In this document: positions 29,211-38,849 of the stretch, piece by piece
How positions within the stretch are numbered: the first letter of the stretch is position 1
Layout of the letters: every line of letters starts with the position of its first letter
From: Pseudarthrobacter cellobiosi
Lineage (GTDB): Bacteria; Actinomycetota; Actinomycetes; Actinomycetales; Micrococcaceae
Direction of reading: 5' to 3'
Length of the DNA: 64,000 bases
NCBI RefSeq assembly: GCF_023913755.1
Contig: NZ_JAMXBJ010000045.1
Span: 62,001 to 126,000, forward strand
Notes under the pieces: generated by a model
The model's database searches: none
The model's input: the letters and a program-made list of their open reading frames with translations, nothing else
What the model was told of the DNA's origin: nothing
Position numbers and translations under genes: made by a program

Positions 29211-31889
29211 ATGAGTGACGAGACACCCGAGAACCCGGCGGAATCCGCCGATCTTCCGGAAACCGTTCTTGAAGGCGACGTGCTGGTTGACCGCGTGGAG
29301 CAGGTGGACCTGCAGACGGAAATGCAGCGCTCGTACCTGGACTACGCCATGGCCGTTATTGTGGGCCGTGCTCTTCCCGACGTGCGCGATGGCCTCAAGC
29401 CCGTGCACCGCCGCGTGCTGTACGCAATGTTCGACGGCGGTTACCGGCCGGAACGGTCCTTCAACAAGTGCGCCCGTGTGGTGGGCGAGGTCATGGGCCA
29501 GTACCACCCCCACGGCGACACCGCGATCTATGATGCGCTGGTCCGCCTGATCCAGGACTGGACCATGCGGTACCCGCTGGCCCTGGGCCAGGGCAACTTC
29601 GGTTCGCCGGGCAATGACGGTGCCGCCGCCCCGCGGTACACCGAAACGAAAATGTCCCAGCTGGCCATGGAGATGGTCCGGGACATCGACGAGGAAACCG
29701 TCGACTTCCAGGACAACTACGACGGCAAGAACCAGGAACCCACCATCCTGCCGGCCCGTTTCCCCAACCTGCTGGTCAACGGCTCCTCCGGCATTGCCGT
29801 GGGCATGGCCACCAACATTCCGCCACACAACCTCCGCGAAGTAGCTGACGGCGTCCAGTGGTACCTGGCAAATCCGACGGCCAGCCGCGAGGAACTGCTC
29901 GAAGAGCTGCTGCTCCGTATCAAGGGTCCCGATTTCCCCACCGGCGCGACTATTCTCGGCCACAGGGGCATTGAGGACGCGTACCGGACGGGCCGCGGCT
30001 CCGTGACCATGCGCGCCGTGGTCAACGTCGAGGAACTCCAGGGCCGTACGTGCCTGGTTGTCACCGAACTGCCCTACCAGGCCAACCCGGATAACCTGGC
30101 CATCAAGATCGCCGAACTGGTCAAGGACGGGAAGATCTCCGGCATTGCGGACCTCCGCGACGAGACCTCCGGCCGCACCGGCCAGCGGCTGGTCATTGTG
30201 CTCAAGCGCGACGCCGTGGCCAAGGTGGTGCTGAACAACCTGTACAAGCACACCGACCTGCAGAGCAACTTCTCCGCCAACATGCTGGCCATCGTGGACG
30301 GGGTGCCGCGCACGTTGAGCCTGGACGCCTTCATCCGCCATTGGGTAACGCACCAGCTGGACGTCATTGCGCGCCGTACCCGCTACCGCCTGCGCAAAGC
30401 CGAGGAAGAGGCGCACATCCTGCGTGCCCTCCTGAAGGCACTGGACGCGCTGGACGAAGTCATTGCGCTCATCCGTGCGTCCAACACCACCGAAGCCGCG
30501 CGCGACGGACTGATGCAGCTGCTGGACATCGACGAACTGCAGGCCCGGGCCATCCTGGACATGCAGCTGCGCCGCCTGGCAGCCCTGGAACGCCAGAAGA
30601 TCCAGGACCGCCATTCCGAACTTGAGGCCCTGATCGCCGAGTACAACTCGATCCTTTCCTCCGAGGAACGCCAGCGCGAAATCATCAGCACCGAGCTGGG
30701 CGAAATCGTGGCCAAGCACGGTGATGACCGCCGCACCAAGATCCTGATGGGCTTCGACGGCGACATGTCCATGGAGGACCTGATCCCCGAAGAGGAAATG
30801 GTTGTCACCATTACCCGCGGCGGTTACGTCAAGCGCACGCGCAGCGACAACTACCGGTCGCAGCAGCGCGGCGGCAAGGGCATCAAGGGCGCCCAGCTCC
30901 GCGGCGACGACGTGGTGGAGCATTTCTTCGTGACTACCACCCACCACTGGCTGCTCTTCTTCACCAACCTCGGCCGGGTCTACCGGGCGAAGGCGTACGA
31001 ACTGGTGGAGGCCGGCCGTGATGCCAAGGGCCAGCACGTCGCCAACCTGATGGCCTTCCAGCCGGACGAGCACATCGCCCAGGTCCTGGACATCAGGGAC
31101 TACCAGCAGGCCCCATACCTGGTGCTGGCCACCAAGCGGGGACTGGTCAAGAAGACCCGGCTGGAGGACTACGACACCAACCGTTCCGCCGGCGTCATCG
31201 CGATCAACCTGCGGGACGAGGACGAGCTGGTTTCCGCCCAGCTGGTCTCCGAAACGGATGACCTCATGCTGGTGTCCCGCATGGGCCAGTCCATCCGCTT
31301 CACCGCCACCGACGATGCCCTGCGTCCCATGGGCCGGGCCACGTCCGGTGTCACGGGCATGAAGTTCCGCGAGGACGATGAACTGCTGGCGGCCGACGTC
31401 GTCACGGACGGTTCGTTCGTCTTTGTGGTCACCGAAGGCGGGTACGCCAAGCGCACCGCGGTGGAGGAATACCGCCTGCAGGGCCGCGGCGGCCTGGGCA
31501 TCAAGGTGGGCAAGTACCAGGAGGAACGGGGCCACCTTGTGGGCGCCCTGATTGTCCAGGAAGAAGACGAGGTCCTGGTGGTCATGGAAGGCGGCAAGGT
31601 TGTCCGTTCATCCGTGGCCGGCGTACCTGCCAAGGGCCGCGACACCATGGGTGTTATCTTCGCGAAGCCGGACAAGAATGACCGCATCATTGAGGTGGCC
31701 AGGAACAGCGAACGCGGCCTCGAGGGCGAAGAATCCGTGGACGATGACGTAACGTTGGCTGAAGAGGCCGGGTCCCCCGAGGGATCCGCAGGGTCAGCAA
31801 CAACGGCAGAAACATCACCGGCTGTTGAGTCAGAGGACGCCTCCGGCGACGCTGAGCCGAACGAAGACTACACCGGAGGTAACGAGTGA
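29211..31889 (+). CDS. gyrA: DNA gyrase subunit A
   Basis: DNA cutting and rejoining subunit. Of 892 residues, the N-terminal part holds the catalytic tyrosine Y143 (AAPRYTE) and the quinolone-determining segment [14 protein letters not shown], where T104 and D108 correspond to E. coli S83 and D87. The C-terminal wrapping domain contains the GyrA box QQRGGKG near residue 545. A long acidic tail follows from about 840. The stop overlaps the next gene as GTGA. Confidence 0.96.
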   Translation: MSDETPENPAESADLPETVLEGDVLVDRVEQVDLQTEMQRSYLDYAMAVIVGRALPDVRDGLKPVHRRVLYAMFDGGYRPERSFNKCARVVGEVMGQYHPHGDTAIYDALVRLIQDWTMRYPLALGQGNFGSPGNDGAAAPRYTETKMSQLAMEMVRDIDEETVDFQDNYDGKNQEPTILPARFPNLLVNGSSGIAVGMATNIPPHNLREVADGVQWYLANPTASREELLEELLLRIKGPDFPTGATILGHRGIEDAYRTGRGSVTMRAVVNVEELQGRTCLVVTELPYQANPDNLAIKIAELVKDGKISGIADLRDETSGRTGQRLVIVLKRDAVAKVVLNNLYKHTDLQSNFSANMLAIVDGVPRTLSLDAFIRHWVTHQLDVIARRTRYRLRKAEEEAHILRALLKALDALDEVIALIRASNTTEAARDGLMQLLDIDELQARAILDMQLRRLAALERQKIQDRHSELEALIAEYNSILSSEERQREIISTELGEIVAKHGDDRRTKILMGFDGDMSMEDLIPEEEMVVTITRGGYVKRTRSDNYRSQQRGGKGIKGAQLRGDDVVEHFFVTTTHHWLLFFTNLGRVYRAKAYELVEAGRDAKGQHVANLMAFQPDEHIAQVLDIRDYQQAPYLVLATKRGLVKKTRLEDYDTNRSAGVIAINLRDEDELVSAQLVSETDDLMLVSRMGQSIRFTATDDALRPMGRATSGVTGMKFREDDELLAADVVTDGSFVFVVTEGGYAKRTAVEEYRLQGRGGLGIKVGKYQEERGHLVGALIVQEEDEVLVVMEGGKVVRSSVAGVPAKGRDTMGVIFAKPDKNDRIIEVARNSERGLEGEESVDDDVTLAEEAGSPEGSAGSATTAETSPAVESEDASGDAEPNEDYTGGNE

Positions 31890-32542
31890 GTAATCCCGAC
31901 TCATATCCCAAGCCGAGCAGCAATGTCCCCGGCGGAACGCCGCCGCCCGCGCCCGCACCCCGGGTGAACGCCCCCGTCCGTCCGCAGCAGCGCCCACCAG
32001 CCCCTACGGGCGCGCCGGGGCAGCGGCCGGCCGTTCCCGGCCAGCGCCCTGCGCAGGATCGGGTTCCGGCAGGCCAGACCGGCCAGCGTGCCGGACAGGG
32101 CAGGCCGGCGGCAGCACAGACCAGCCAGCGCCCAGTGCAGGGCCAGCCCGGCCTGGTCAAGCCTGCACCCAAGGCCAAGGTAAGGCGTGCACGGCTGCTG
32201 GTCAGCAAGGTGGATCCCTGGTCTGTCCTGAAGATGGCATTCCTCCTGTCGGTGGCGCTGGGAATCGTCACCGTGGTGGCCGCCATCGTCCTATGGACTG
32301 TCCTGGACCTCACCGGAATCTTTGACCAGGTGGACAGCCTCCTGGGCACCCTGGCAGGCTCCGAAGGCGGCGGGTTCGAACTGAAGAAGGTCGCATCCCT
32401 GGGCCAGGTGGCTTCCTTTGCCACGATCATCGCCGTGGTGAACGTTGTCCTGCTGACGGCGCTGTCCATGCTGTCAGCGGTGCTTTACAACATCTCCGCA
32501 ACGCTTGTTGGCGGCATCGGCGTCACCCTCACGGACGACTGA
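31886..32542 (+). CDS. DUF3566 membrane protein
   Basis: A 218-residue protein equivalent to Rv0007 by position. Residues 1-95 are a Pro/Gln-rich cytoplasmic stretch; the DUF3566 region follows with two membrane spans, about 112-138 ([20 protein letters not shown]) and 175-200 ([18 protein letters not shown]). GTG start overlaps the gyrA stop. Family function is unknown. Confidence 0.85.
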   Translation: MSNPDSYPKPSSNVPGGTPPPAPAPRVNAPVRPQQRPPAPTGAPGQRPAVPGQRPAQDRVPAGQTGQRAGQGRPAAAQTSQRPVQGQPGLVKPAPKAKVRRARLLVSKVDPWSVLKMAFLLSVALGIVTVVAAIVLWTVLDLTGIFDQVDSLLGTLAGSEGGGFELKKVASLGQVASFATIIAVVNVVLLTALSMLSAVLYNISATLVGGIGVTLTDD

Positions 32543-32586
32543 AAACCCATGATTTCACCGGAATTTCTCCGGCGAAATGCCTCGAT

Positions 32587-32616
32587 TTGAGATCGGGCCG
32601 GGATGTGCTGTAAAGT
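32587..32616 (+). promoter_or_regulatory. Promoter of tRNA-Ile
   Basis: TTGAGA (32587-32592), an 18-base spacer and TAAAGT (32611-32616), 25 bases before the tRNA. An exact dyad ATCGGGCC/GGCCCGAT (32592-32599 and 32625-32632) flanks the -10. Confidence 0.55.
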
Positions 32617-32641
32617 CATGTCTCGGCCCGATGAGGCATCG

Positions 32642-32715
32642 GGGCGTATAGCTCAGGCGGTTAGAGCGCTTCGCTGATAACGAAGAGGTCCCAGGTTCAA
32701 GTCCTGGTACGCCCA
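32642..32715 (+). tRNA. tRNA-Ile (GAT)
   Basis: Acceptor arms GGGCGTA and TACGCCC pair; the anticodon stem CTTCG/CGAAG encloses CTGATAA, giving anticodon GAT. No encoded CCA. Position after gyrA matches ileT in mycobacteria. Confidence 0.97.
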
Positions 32716-32784
32716 CGGAACCTGTGCAGGTTCGAAGGAAGGTTCAGTTTGCTTCACGGCAGGCAGGACCGGAACGGGGAGCAT

Positions 32785-32901
32785 GTGAAGAAGTTGCTGG
32801 TACTTGCAGCTGCGATCGCAGGCGTCCTGCTCTATAGGAAAGCACAGGAATCCGAGGCCCGGAAAACAGTCTGGAGCCAGTCGACCGACAAGGTCGAATA
32901 G
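32785..32901 (+). CDS. DLW-39 family small protein
   Basis: A 38-residue protein from a GTG at 32785 preceded by GGGGAG. It begins MKKLLVLAAAIAGVLLYRKA, a single short membrane span, and ends TVWSQSTDKVE. This matches the actinobacterial DLW-39 family, tiny membrane proteins encoded near gyrA and tRNA-Ile/Ala, although the name-giving DLW triplet reads TVW here. Function unknown. Confidence 0.8.
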   Translation: MKKLLVLAAAIAGVLLYRKAQESEARKTVWSQSTDKVE

Positions 32902-32949
32902 GCCGGATTCCCGGACCGGGAGCTTGCAAAAGGCTCCACGGTTCTAGGG

Positions 32950-32955
32950 TATGAT
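32950..32955 (+). promoter_or_regulatory. -10 element of tRNA-Ala
   Basis: TATGAT, 18 bases before the tRNA. TTGCAA at 32924-32929 could be the -35, but the 20-base spacer is long. Confidence 0.35.
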
Positions 32956-32973
32956 TGACGGGTTGCTTCTTAT

Positions 32974-33046
32974 GGGGGCATGGCGCAATTGGTAGCGCAC
33001 CTGCTTTGCAAGCAGGGGGTTCGGGGTTCGAGTCCCCGTGCCTCCA
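32974..33046 (+). tRNA. tRNA-Ala (TGC)
   Basis: Acceptor GGGGGCA pairs with TGCCTCC and shows the alanine identity wobble G3-U70. Anticodon loop TTTGCAA gives TGC. CCA is encoded at 33047-33049, unlike the two other tRNAs in the window. Confidence 0.97.
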
Positions 33047-33054
33047 CCATAAGG

Positions 33055-33091
33055 AAGTCCCGGACAGCCGAAAGGCTGTCCGGGACTTTTT
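33055..33091 (+). terminator. Terminator of tRNA-Ala
   Basis: Fifteen-base perfect stem AAGTCCCGGACAGCC around a GAAA loop, followed by TTT. Confidence 0.9.
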
Positions 33092-33120
33092 CGTTAAATG
33101 CAGAACAGTAGGGTTGAACG

Positions 33121-34065
33121 GTGAACTTTCTTCTTGCGGCCGTGGGCGTCCTGGGCGTGGCGTCGTCCGGGCCGTTGATCGCCGCGACCCTCGGTGCCAC
33201 CACCGTCAGTGCCCTCGCCATCGCCTTCTGGCGCAACGCCATCGGGGCTGCCGTCATGGCCACTCCCACCCTGGTCCGCGAACCCCGGCAGTTCGGCCGG
33301 ATCACCGGTCCCGAGTTCCGCTGGTCGCTGCTCGCCGCCGTCGCCCTGGCCCTGCACTTTGCCTGCTTCATCACGTCCCTCCAGCTCACCTCCGTAGCTG
33401 CCGCCACCGCCCTGGTCTGCCTGCAGTCGGCGTGGATCGCGGTCTTCCAGCTCTTCCGTGGCACCAGGCACCGCTGGCAGGTGCTGGCAGGGCTGGGGAT
33501 CGCCTTTGGTGGTGTTGTCACCATCACCGGGTTCGACATGGGATCCTCGCCGGACGCGCTCATGGGTGACCTGCTGGCTGTCGCTGGCGGGGCCCTGGCC
33601 GGCCTCTACACGCTCGCCGGCGGCAAGGCCCGCCAGACCATGACCACGGGAACGTACACCACGCTCTGCTACGGGATGTGCGCGGCCTTTGTGGCGGTGC
33701 TGGCGCTCTTCAGCGGCCAGCCGCTGGTGGGGTTCGACGCCGTTGGCTGGGTGGGGATCCTGGCCATCACCGTGTGTGCCCAACTGGTGGGCCACACAGC
33801 CTTCAATCACCTGCTGGCCACCATGAGCCCGCTGCTGGTGTCGATGATCATCCTGCTGGAGATCCCCGGCGCAGCCGTGCTGGCCGCGGTCTTCCTGCAC
33901 GAGACCCTGCCGGCAGGCACCTACGGCGGGCTGGGGCTCATCCTCGTGGGCCTCGCCGTCGTGGTTCTGGGACAGCGGTCGGGATTCAGGAAACGGCGCG
34001 AAGGCTCTGCCGCGCGTGGGGATGAACCGCCGTCGGACCGCCTGGCTGAGCTCGGAACGGACTGA
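33121..34065 (+). CDS. EamA-family (DMT) transporter
   Basis: Membrane permease of 314 residues with about ten hydrophobic spans in two EamA repeats. The first repeat includes SALAIAFWRNAIGAAV and ALVCLQSAWIAVF, the second PLLVSMIILLEIPGAAVLAAVFLHE, the typical repeat-end motifs. The substrate (metabolite or amino acid export is common in the family) is unknown. GTG start at 33121 shortly after the tRNA-Ala terminator. Converges on the glycosyltransferase gene. Confidence 0.85.
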   Translation: MNFLLAAVGVLGVASSGPLIAATLGATTVSALAIAFWRNAIGAAVMATPTLVREPRQFGRITGPEFRWSLLAAVALALHFACFITSLQLTSVAAATALVCLQSAWIAVFQLFRGTRHRWQVLAGLGIAFGGVVTITGFDMGSSPDALMGDLLAVAGGALAGLYTLAGGKARQTMTTGTYTTLCYGMCAAFVAVLALFSGQPLVGFDAVGWVGILAITVCAQLVGHTAFNHLLATMSPLLVSMIILLEIPGAAVLAAVFLHETLPAGTYGGLGLILVGLAVVVLGQRSGFRKRREGSAARGDEPPSDRLAELGTD

Positions 34066-34091
34066 GGCCGGGCAAGGTCCGTGAAGCGGGC

Positions 34092-34967
34092 CTATTGTCC
34101 GCCGCGGCGGACAGGCTGGGCGGTATTGACCGTGTGGATGGCCCGCAGGAGCTTCGCCGGGAAATAGACCGAGAAGAACACCACCATGGGTGCCTTGAGG
34201 GCCATTTTCTTGACGTTGTGCGCCTTGTACGTGCGGTCGAAGCGGGTCACGTAATACCGGTAGTCCCGCGGTGAATCCTCGAGCCGGCGGGCGGACATCC
34301 CGGATACCATCTGGGGCCAGTACTGGACCTTGAGTTCGTGGTCAGCGAGGTGCAGGGAGAGGTCGATGTCCTCGTGCATCTCGTCCTTCTCGTCCCGGCA
34401 GGTTTCGTCCCGGATGGTTTCCCATGCCGTAGCCCGCAGGGCCATGTTGGAGCCGAACAGGAAATGGTACTGGTGCTTGGCGAGCTTGAGCATCAGCTGA
34501 CGCATCTTGTCGTCTGCCTTGAGCCCGAACCGCCGCATCGGCATGTCGTAGTAGACCACCGGTCCGGTGGCTGCCTGGACTGACGGATCAAAAAAGGCCT
34601 TCTGGACCTGCTCCACCCAGTCCGGCTCGACAACCGAATCGGCGTCAATGCGACCCAGGACGTCTCCGGTGGCATGGTTGAGGCCAAAATTTCGGGTGGG
34701 AATCAGGCCCTGGTCCCGGTCCTGGCTGAGCAGGATGATGGGACTTTCCGGATACTCCAGCTGCATCTGCGCCACGATGGCGGCGGTGCGGTCAGTGGAG
34801 AGGTTGTCCACCACGATGATTTCGTGGGCCGGCATCGACTGGTACACCGCAGCGATGAGACACTGCCGGATGACACTTTCCTCGTTGTAGGCCGGGATGA
34901 CAATGGACACGCACGGCAGCTGTGCTGCGTCGTTCAAGGCATCCCCAGAGGATTTATCGGCTGACAT
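34092..34967 (-). CDS. Family 2 glycosyltransferase
   Basis: Transfers a sugar from a nucleotide donor, target unknown. The 291-residue protein has the GT-A core: VSIVIPAYNEE near residue 20, VVDNLSTDRTAAIV, and the metal-binding DAD in LGRIDADSVVEPDW; HEDIDLSLHLAD carries the likely catalytic ED. A hydrophobic C-terminal segment (MVVFFSVYFPAKLL) may attach it to the membrane. Single gene, not clearly in an operon. Confidence 0.85.
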   Translation of the reverse strand: MSADKSSGDALNDAAQLPCVSIVIPAYNEESVIRQCLIAAVYQSMPAHEIIVVDNLSTDRTAAIVAQMQLEYPESPIILLSQDRDQGLIPTRNFGLNHATGDVLGRIDADSVVEPDWVEQVQKAFFDPSVQAATGPVVYYDMPMRRFGLKADDKMRQLMLKLAKHQYHFLFGSNMALRATAWETIRDETCRDEKDEMHEDIDLSLHLADHELKVQYWPQMVSGMSARRLEDSPRDYRYYVTRFDRTYKAHNVKKMALKAPMVVFFSVYFPAKLLRAIHTVNTAQPVRRGGQ

Positions 34968-35045
34968 CAGTTCAAATTTAGCACCGATCGGGATTTGTCC
35001 TGCCAGCGACTGGGTCCAGCCCGGACAAACACTGGGAAAACACTG

Positions 35046-35074
35046 AAAGGGCCCCGCACCAGGCGGAGCCCCTT
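35046..35074 (-). terminator. Terminator of the helical membrane protein gene
   Basis: On the minus strand AAGGGGCTCCGC pairs with GCGGGGCCCTT (one slip and one wobble) around a short loop and runs into TTTCAG. Confidence 0.6.
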
Positions 35075-35103
35075 CAATGGACGGCGCGACGGCGCCGGAA
35101 GTG

Positions 35104-36075
35104 CTAGTTGCTGCTCTTGTCCGTGGAACCGTTCATGTTGGCCGCAATGTTCTTTATGGCGGTCTTGGCATCGGTGGACGCCTTGGCTGCTGCGTCTGCC
35201 GATTCATCGGCGACGTGCTTGGCCTTCTCGGTCGCGTCCTCCGCATCCGCGGCAACATCCTCTGCCTGGCCGGCCACGGCGTCAGCGGCCGAAGCGGTGG
35301 CGGCTGCAGCCTTGCTGGCTGCGTCCCCGGCCGTGTCCTTGGCGTCGTTCACGGTGGTGGCAGGAACCGGCGCCGGAGTGGGGGTGACAGGCGAAGGGGT
35401 CTTCCACGGGTCTTCCACGGGCTTGGAGGCCTTCCAGGCGGCGACGCCGGCGGCGACGGCTGCGGCGATGATGCCGAATACCAGCCAGCCGCGCTTCTTG
35501 GGCTTCTGCGGCTGGGCGATCTGGACCCCTACGGCCTTACCGGCTTCGTGCGCGGCGGCCTTGAGCTGCGTGCCGGCCGTCTGTGCCTGCTCCTGGAGGG
35601 AATGCACTACGCCGGAATCGGCAAGCCGCTGGGCGACGGCGTCCACGTGGGACGGCGCGCTTTCCAAGGTGCGGTGCACGGCGTCGGACGCGTGGCCGAT
35701 CTGGTCCGAAAGGCGCGGCAGGTATTCCACCACCACGCGGTCCCGGGCGTTCTGGATAACGGGAGCGGCCTTGTCCAGGGCTTCGTACAGGCGCGGAGTG
35801 GCGACCTCAACGGCGTCGTGGATTTTCGGGGCGAGCTGGGCCAGCCCCTCCTGGATGCGCGGTGTCACTGTTGCAACACCGTCGGCAAGGTTGTGGGCCG
35901 CGGTCTTGAGCCCTTCCTGAATCATGGGAGAGGCGGTGTCCAGGCCATGCTGCAGGCGGGGAACTGCCCAATCCACTGCTGCTTCCACGCGGGGGGATGC
36001 CCAGTCCTTGGCGCTCTCAACTGCGCTGTTGACTGACTGTTCAAGGTCACGGGCAATACGATCCGATTTCTTCAC
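35104..36075 (-). CDS. Helical repeat membrane protein, function unknown
   Basis: A 323-residue protein I cannot assign. Residues 1-185 are amphipathic helices with a loose repeat around ASPRVEAAVDWAVPRLQHGL, SPMIQEGLKTAA, TPRIQEGLAQLAPKI and TPRLYEALDKAAPVI. A basic KPKKRGWLVF introduces one membrane span at about 197-213, followed by a Pro/Thr linker and an Ala/Asp/Lys-rich tail resembling late-embryogenesis or histone-like repeats. Possibly a cell-surface or cytoskeletal-type protein. Single transcription unit with its own terminator. Confidence 0.75.
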   Translation of the reverse strand: MKKSDRIARDLEQSVNSAVESAKDWASPRVEAAVDWAVPRLQHGLDTASPMIQEGLKTAAHNLADGVATVTPRIQEGLAQLAPKIHDAVEVATPRLYEALDKAAPVIQNARDRVVVEYLPRLSDQIGHASDAVHRTLESAPSHVDAVAQRLADSGVVHSLQEQAQTAGTQLKAAAHEAGKAVGVQIAQPQKPKKRGWLVFGIIAAAVAAGVAAWKASKPVEDPWKTPSPVTPTPAPVPATTVNDAKDTAGDAASKAAAATASAADAVAGQAEDVAADAEDATEKAKHVADESADAAAKASTDAKTAIKNIAANMNGSTDKSSN

Positions 36076-36230
36076 AACTACCTCCCGATTAATGTGACGG
36101 TTCTGTTGTTAGCCTACGTGCCTTGACCTGCACCGGCTATTCTTCCCGCGGATTTACAGCTGATTTCACCCAGCGCGGAACTGCCGGTACTGCCCCTTCC
36201 ACGTTGACCTGCCGTGAAAGAATAGGCGGC

Positions 36231-36776
36231 ATGACTGCAATCGCAACTGCAAAAGCAACCATCCACACCAGCCTCGGCGACATCGTCGTTAATCTCTTCG
36301 GCAACCATGCGCCGAAGACGGTCAAGAACTTCGTTGGCCTGGCCACCGGGGAGCAGGCCTGGACCCACCCCGAGACCGGTGAGGACAAGACTGGCACGCC
36401 GCTGTATGACGGCACCATCTTCCACCGCATCATCAAGGACTTCATGATCCAGGCCGGCGATCCGCTGGGCCGCGGCGTGGGCGGACCTGGCTACAAGTTC
36501 GACGACGAGATCCACCCCGAACTCAGCTTCAACGCCCCGTACAAGCTGGCCATGGCCAACGCCGGCATCCAGGCGGGCAAGGGCACCAACGGTTCGCAGT
36601 TCTTCATCACCACCATCCCCACCGACTGGCTGCAGGGCAAGCACAGCATCTTCGGCGAGGTTGCTGACGAGGACTCCAAGAAGGTCGTCGACGCCATCGA
36701 GGGCGTCCGCACCGGCATGGGCGACCGCCCGGTTGAGGACGTCACCATCAACAGCATCGACATCGAGCAGCTCTAA
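36231..36776 (+). CDS. ppiA: Cyclophilin-type peptidyl-prolyl isomerase
   Basis: Catalyses proline cis-trans isomerisation, probably in the cytoplasm (no signal peptide). The 181-residue protein has the cyclophilin core: FHRIIKDFMIQAGDP with the catalytic arginine, MANAGIQAGKGTNGSQFFIT, and FGEVADED. ATG at 36231 matches the family N terminus; the frame opens earlier without support. Eight bases before the rhomboid gene, so probably co-transcribed; same place as Rv0009. Confidence 0.93.
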   Translation: MTAIATAKATIHTSLGDIVVNLFGNHAPKTVKNFVGLATGEQAWTHPETGEDKTGTPLYDGTIFHRIIKDFMIQAGDPLGRGVGGPGYKFDDEIHPELSFNAPYKLAMANAGIQAGKGTNGSQFFITTIPTDWLQGKHSIFGEVADEDSKKVVDAIEGVRTGMGDRPVEDVTINSIDIEQL

Positions 36777-36784
36777 CCCATCAC

Positions 36785-37678
36785 ATGAGCTACGGAATTC
36801 CGGCGGCTGAGCCGTCCGCGCAGGTTCCGGTGTGCCCCAGGCACCCGGACCGGCCTTCCTATGTGCGCTGCCAGCGCTGCGGCCGCCCAGCGTGCCCGGA
36901 CTGCCAGCGGGCGGCCGCCGTCGGATTCCAGTGTGTTGACTGCGTCAACGAAACAAAGCGCACGACGCCGGCGGTCAAGACTGTCTACGGCGGCGCCGTG
37001 GCAACCGGCAAACCCGTTGTGACGTTTGGAATTATCGCCCTGTGCGCGGTGATGTACGTTCTGCAATGGGTGGTCCCCGGCGAGTGGATCTACCAGAACC
37101 TGGCATTCGCCAATGTTTTTGCCACTCCCGAATTTGGTGAGTTCGAACCGTGGCGGATGCTGACGGCGGCGTTCCTTCACTCCCAGGGATTCATCCTCCA
37201 CATTGTGCTGAACATGTACATGCTGTGGATTTTCGGCCAGGCACTCGAACCGCTTCTGGGCCGGGTCCGCTTCCTGGCGTTGTATCTCATCTCTGCCATC
37301 GGAGGGTCTGTCGGCTATCTCTTGCTGACCCCCGGCTACGTGCCTGGCGTGCCTCTTGCCGGAGTGGTGGGCGCCTCGGGGGCGATCTTTGGACTCTTCG
37401 GGGCGATGCTGCTGGTACAGCGGCACCGCGGCGGGGATACGCGGCAACTGTGGGTCCTGATCGCCATCAACGGCGTGATCGGATTTGTGGTCCCCCAGAT
37501 CGCCTGGCAGGCGCACCTGGGCGGGCTCGTCACAGGCGCCCTTTGCGCTGCCGTGATTGCATACACGCCCCGGGGCCCACGGCAGGGCCCACGGCAGGGC
37601 CTGCTGCACGCGGCCGGACTGGTCGCCGTCGTTCTCCTGCTGGCCCTGGCGAGCTGGCTCCGCGTCACGGCCGGTTGA
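36785..37678 (+). CDS. Rhomboid family intramembrane serine protease
   Basis: A 297-residue membrane protease. Residues 15-60 form a zinc-binding module (CPRHPDRPSYVRCQRCGRPAC... CVDC), common in actinobacterial rhomboids. The catalytic serine is S198 in VVGASGAIFGLFGAM and the partner histidine H244 in QAHLGGL; about six spans in all. Probable operon with ppiA. Confidence 0.9.
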   Translation: MSYGIPAAEPSAQVPVCPRHPDRPSYVRCQRCGRPACPDCQRAAAVGFQCVDCVNETKRTTPAVKTVYGGAVATGKPVVTFGIIALCAVMYVLQWVVPGEWIYQNLAFANVFATPEFGEFEPWRMLTAAFLHSQGFILHIVLNMYMLWIFGQALEPLLGRVRFLALYLISAIGGSVGYLLLTPGYVPGVPLAGVVGASGAIFGLFGAMLLVQRHRGGDTRQLWVLIAINGVIGFVVPQIAWQAHLGGLVTGALCAAVIAYTPRGPRQGPRQGLLHAAGLVAVVLLLALASWLRVTAG

Positions 37679-37716
37679 CCGTCCGGGTCCTCGGGCCCAG
37701 CTCCAACAGACCACTT

Positions 37717-37750
37717 AGACCCCGGTGTCCCAACGGACACCGGGGTCTTT
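37717..37750 (+). terminator. Terminator after the rhomboid gene
   Basis: AGACCCCGGTGTCC, loop CAAC, GGACACCGGGGTCT, then TT. A perfect 14-base stem. Confidence 0.88.
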
Positions 37751-37856
37751 CTGTGCCTCGTGAGTCCTCCGCACCGCGCCGCCGTTCATTTGCTGGGTGC
37801 GTCCCGGCGTGTGAGCAGCCCGTGGTCCGCGTCAGGCCATGACGACGGCGCCTACG

Positions 37857-38263
37857 TTATCCACAGGGGTTATCCACACTGTTGGTAACTTACACGGGTG
37901 TAGTTCAGGATTTCGATGGGCCCCTTGCTCCCGCACGTCCGCCCTTTTGCCGGATTTGATCATCCTGTTGTCCACAATTGTGGAAAACATATGGGGATGC
38001 GCCTGTGGTTAAGTGGAAAAACACGCCATTTGAACCCGACCTGTGGATATCTTGGCCATTTCCCGAGTAGGGGGCCCACAGGAGGGGATCCGGCCTGCCA
38101 GTATCAACAGGGTTATTCACAGTGTTAACAACTTACAGACATGTAGTTAACCTTCAGTGTTTCCCCGACTGGGGCACCTGAGGGGTCCGCTCGGGCCGCC
38201 CTGTGGAATGTTATCCACAACTGTGGATAACTTGTGGGTAGTTCAGTGTTAGTAAGTGGATAA
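37857..38263. promoter_or_regulatory. DnaA-box cluster near 38 kb
   Basis: In a 650-base gene-free gap: TTATCCACA at 37857, 37870 and 38211; TTGTCCACA at 37968; TGTGGATAT at 38042; TTATTCACA at 38113; TGTGGATAA at 38222; AGTGGATAA at 38255. Density is similar to oriC itself, 15 kb away. Two boxes belong to a longer repeated unit. Confidence 0.75.
37870..38148 (+). repeat. 36-nt composite unit: DnaA box plus AACTTACA-N4-TGTAGTT
   Basis: Units at 37870-37905 and 38113-38148 agree at 27 of 36 positions. Each has a DnaA box, eight bases, then AACTTACA, four bases and TGTAGTT, a near-inverted repeat whose loop differs but arms are conserved. A degenerate third copy (AACTT... GTAGTT) is at 38228-38242, again beside a box. 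Confidence 0.7.
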
Positions 38264-38331
38264 CACGTGTGTGTGCGAGGGTGTTCGTACGCAGCATCGG
38301 ACCCAACAAGCTTCCAGCCAGGAGGACCGCC

Positions 38332-38805
38332 TTGAGCGCCACCGCAACAACCCAGCACATCTACCTCGACAAGCAGCACCCTGCGGTATGGTGCGCTCTC
38401 AACGGTCTGGGGTTGAAAGTGCGCGAAGCCGCCGACGCGGCCGGGATTGACCGCAAGACCATAGAGCTGCTCAACGTGCGGATCTCCCAGATCAACGGCT
38501 GCGCCTTTTGTCTCGACATGCATGTGCGGGACGCCGTGGAGGCCGGGGAGAGGCACCAGCGGCTTGCTGTCCTGCCGGCCTGGCGCGAGACGGCCCTGTT
38601 CACGGACAAGGAGCGGGCGGCCCTGGCCCTGGCCGAATGCATCACCGAACTGCCGGACCACCGGGCCCGCCAGCGTGAGGAAGGATATGCCCGTCAGCAC
38701 CTCAGTGCGGATGAATTTTCTGCGGTCAGCTGGCTGGTGATCACCCTGAACGCCTTTAACCGGGTGTCCATCACCAGCCACCATCCGGTCCGCCGGGATC
38801 GCTGA
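38332..38805 (+). CDS. AhpD-like carboxymuconolactone decarboxylase family protein
   Basis: A 157-residue protein of the alkylhydroperoxidase AhpD/CMD fold. The redox signature NGCAFCLDMH gives the CXXC pair and following histidine, preceded by LLNVRISQI. TTG at 38332 follows AGGAGG and is the best start. The family reduces peroxides or acts in related thiol chemistry; the true substrate is unknown. It stands alone, flanked on both sides by DnaA boxes, so its promoter region is embedded in them. Confidence 0.88.
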   Translation: MSATATTQHIYLDKQHPAVWCALNGLGLKVREAADAAGIDRKTIELLNVRISQINGCAFCLDMHVRDAVEAGERHQRLAVLPAWRETALFTDKERAALALAECITELPDHRARQREEGYARQHLSADEFSAVSWLVITLNAFNRVSITSHHPVRRDR

Positions 38806-38849
38806 CCGGGCCGGCACCGGACCACCCGGGGCCCGGGTAGGACAACTGA

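Noticed and set aside
29157..31535. 792-codon frame antisense to gyrA
   Set aside because: Shadow of gyrA, which has all expected motifs.
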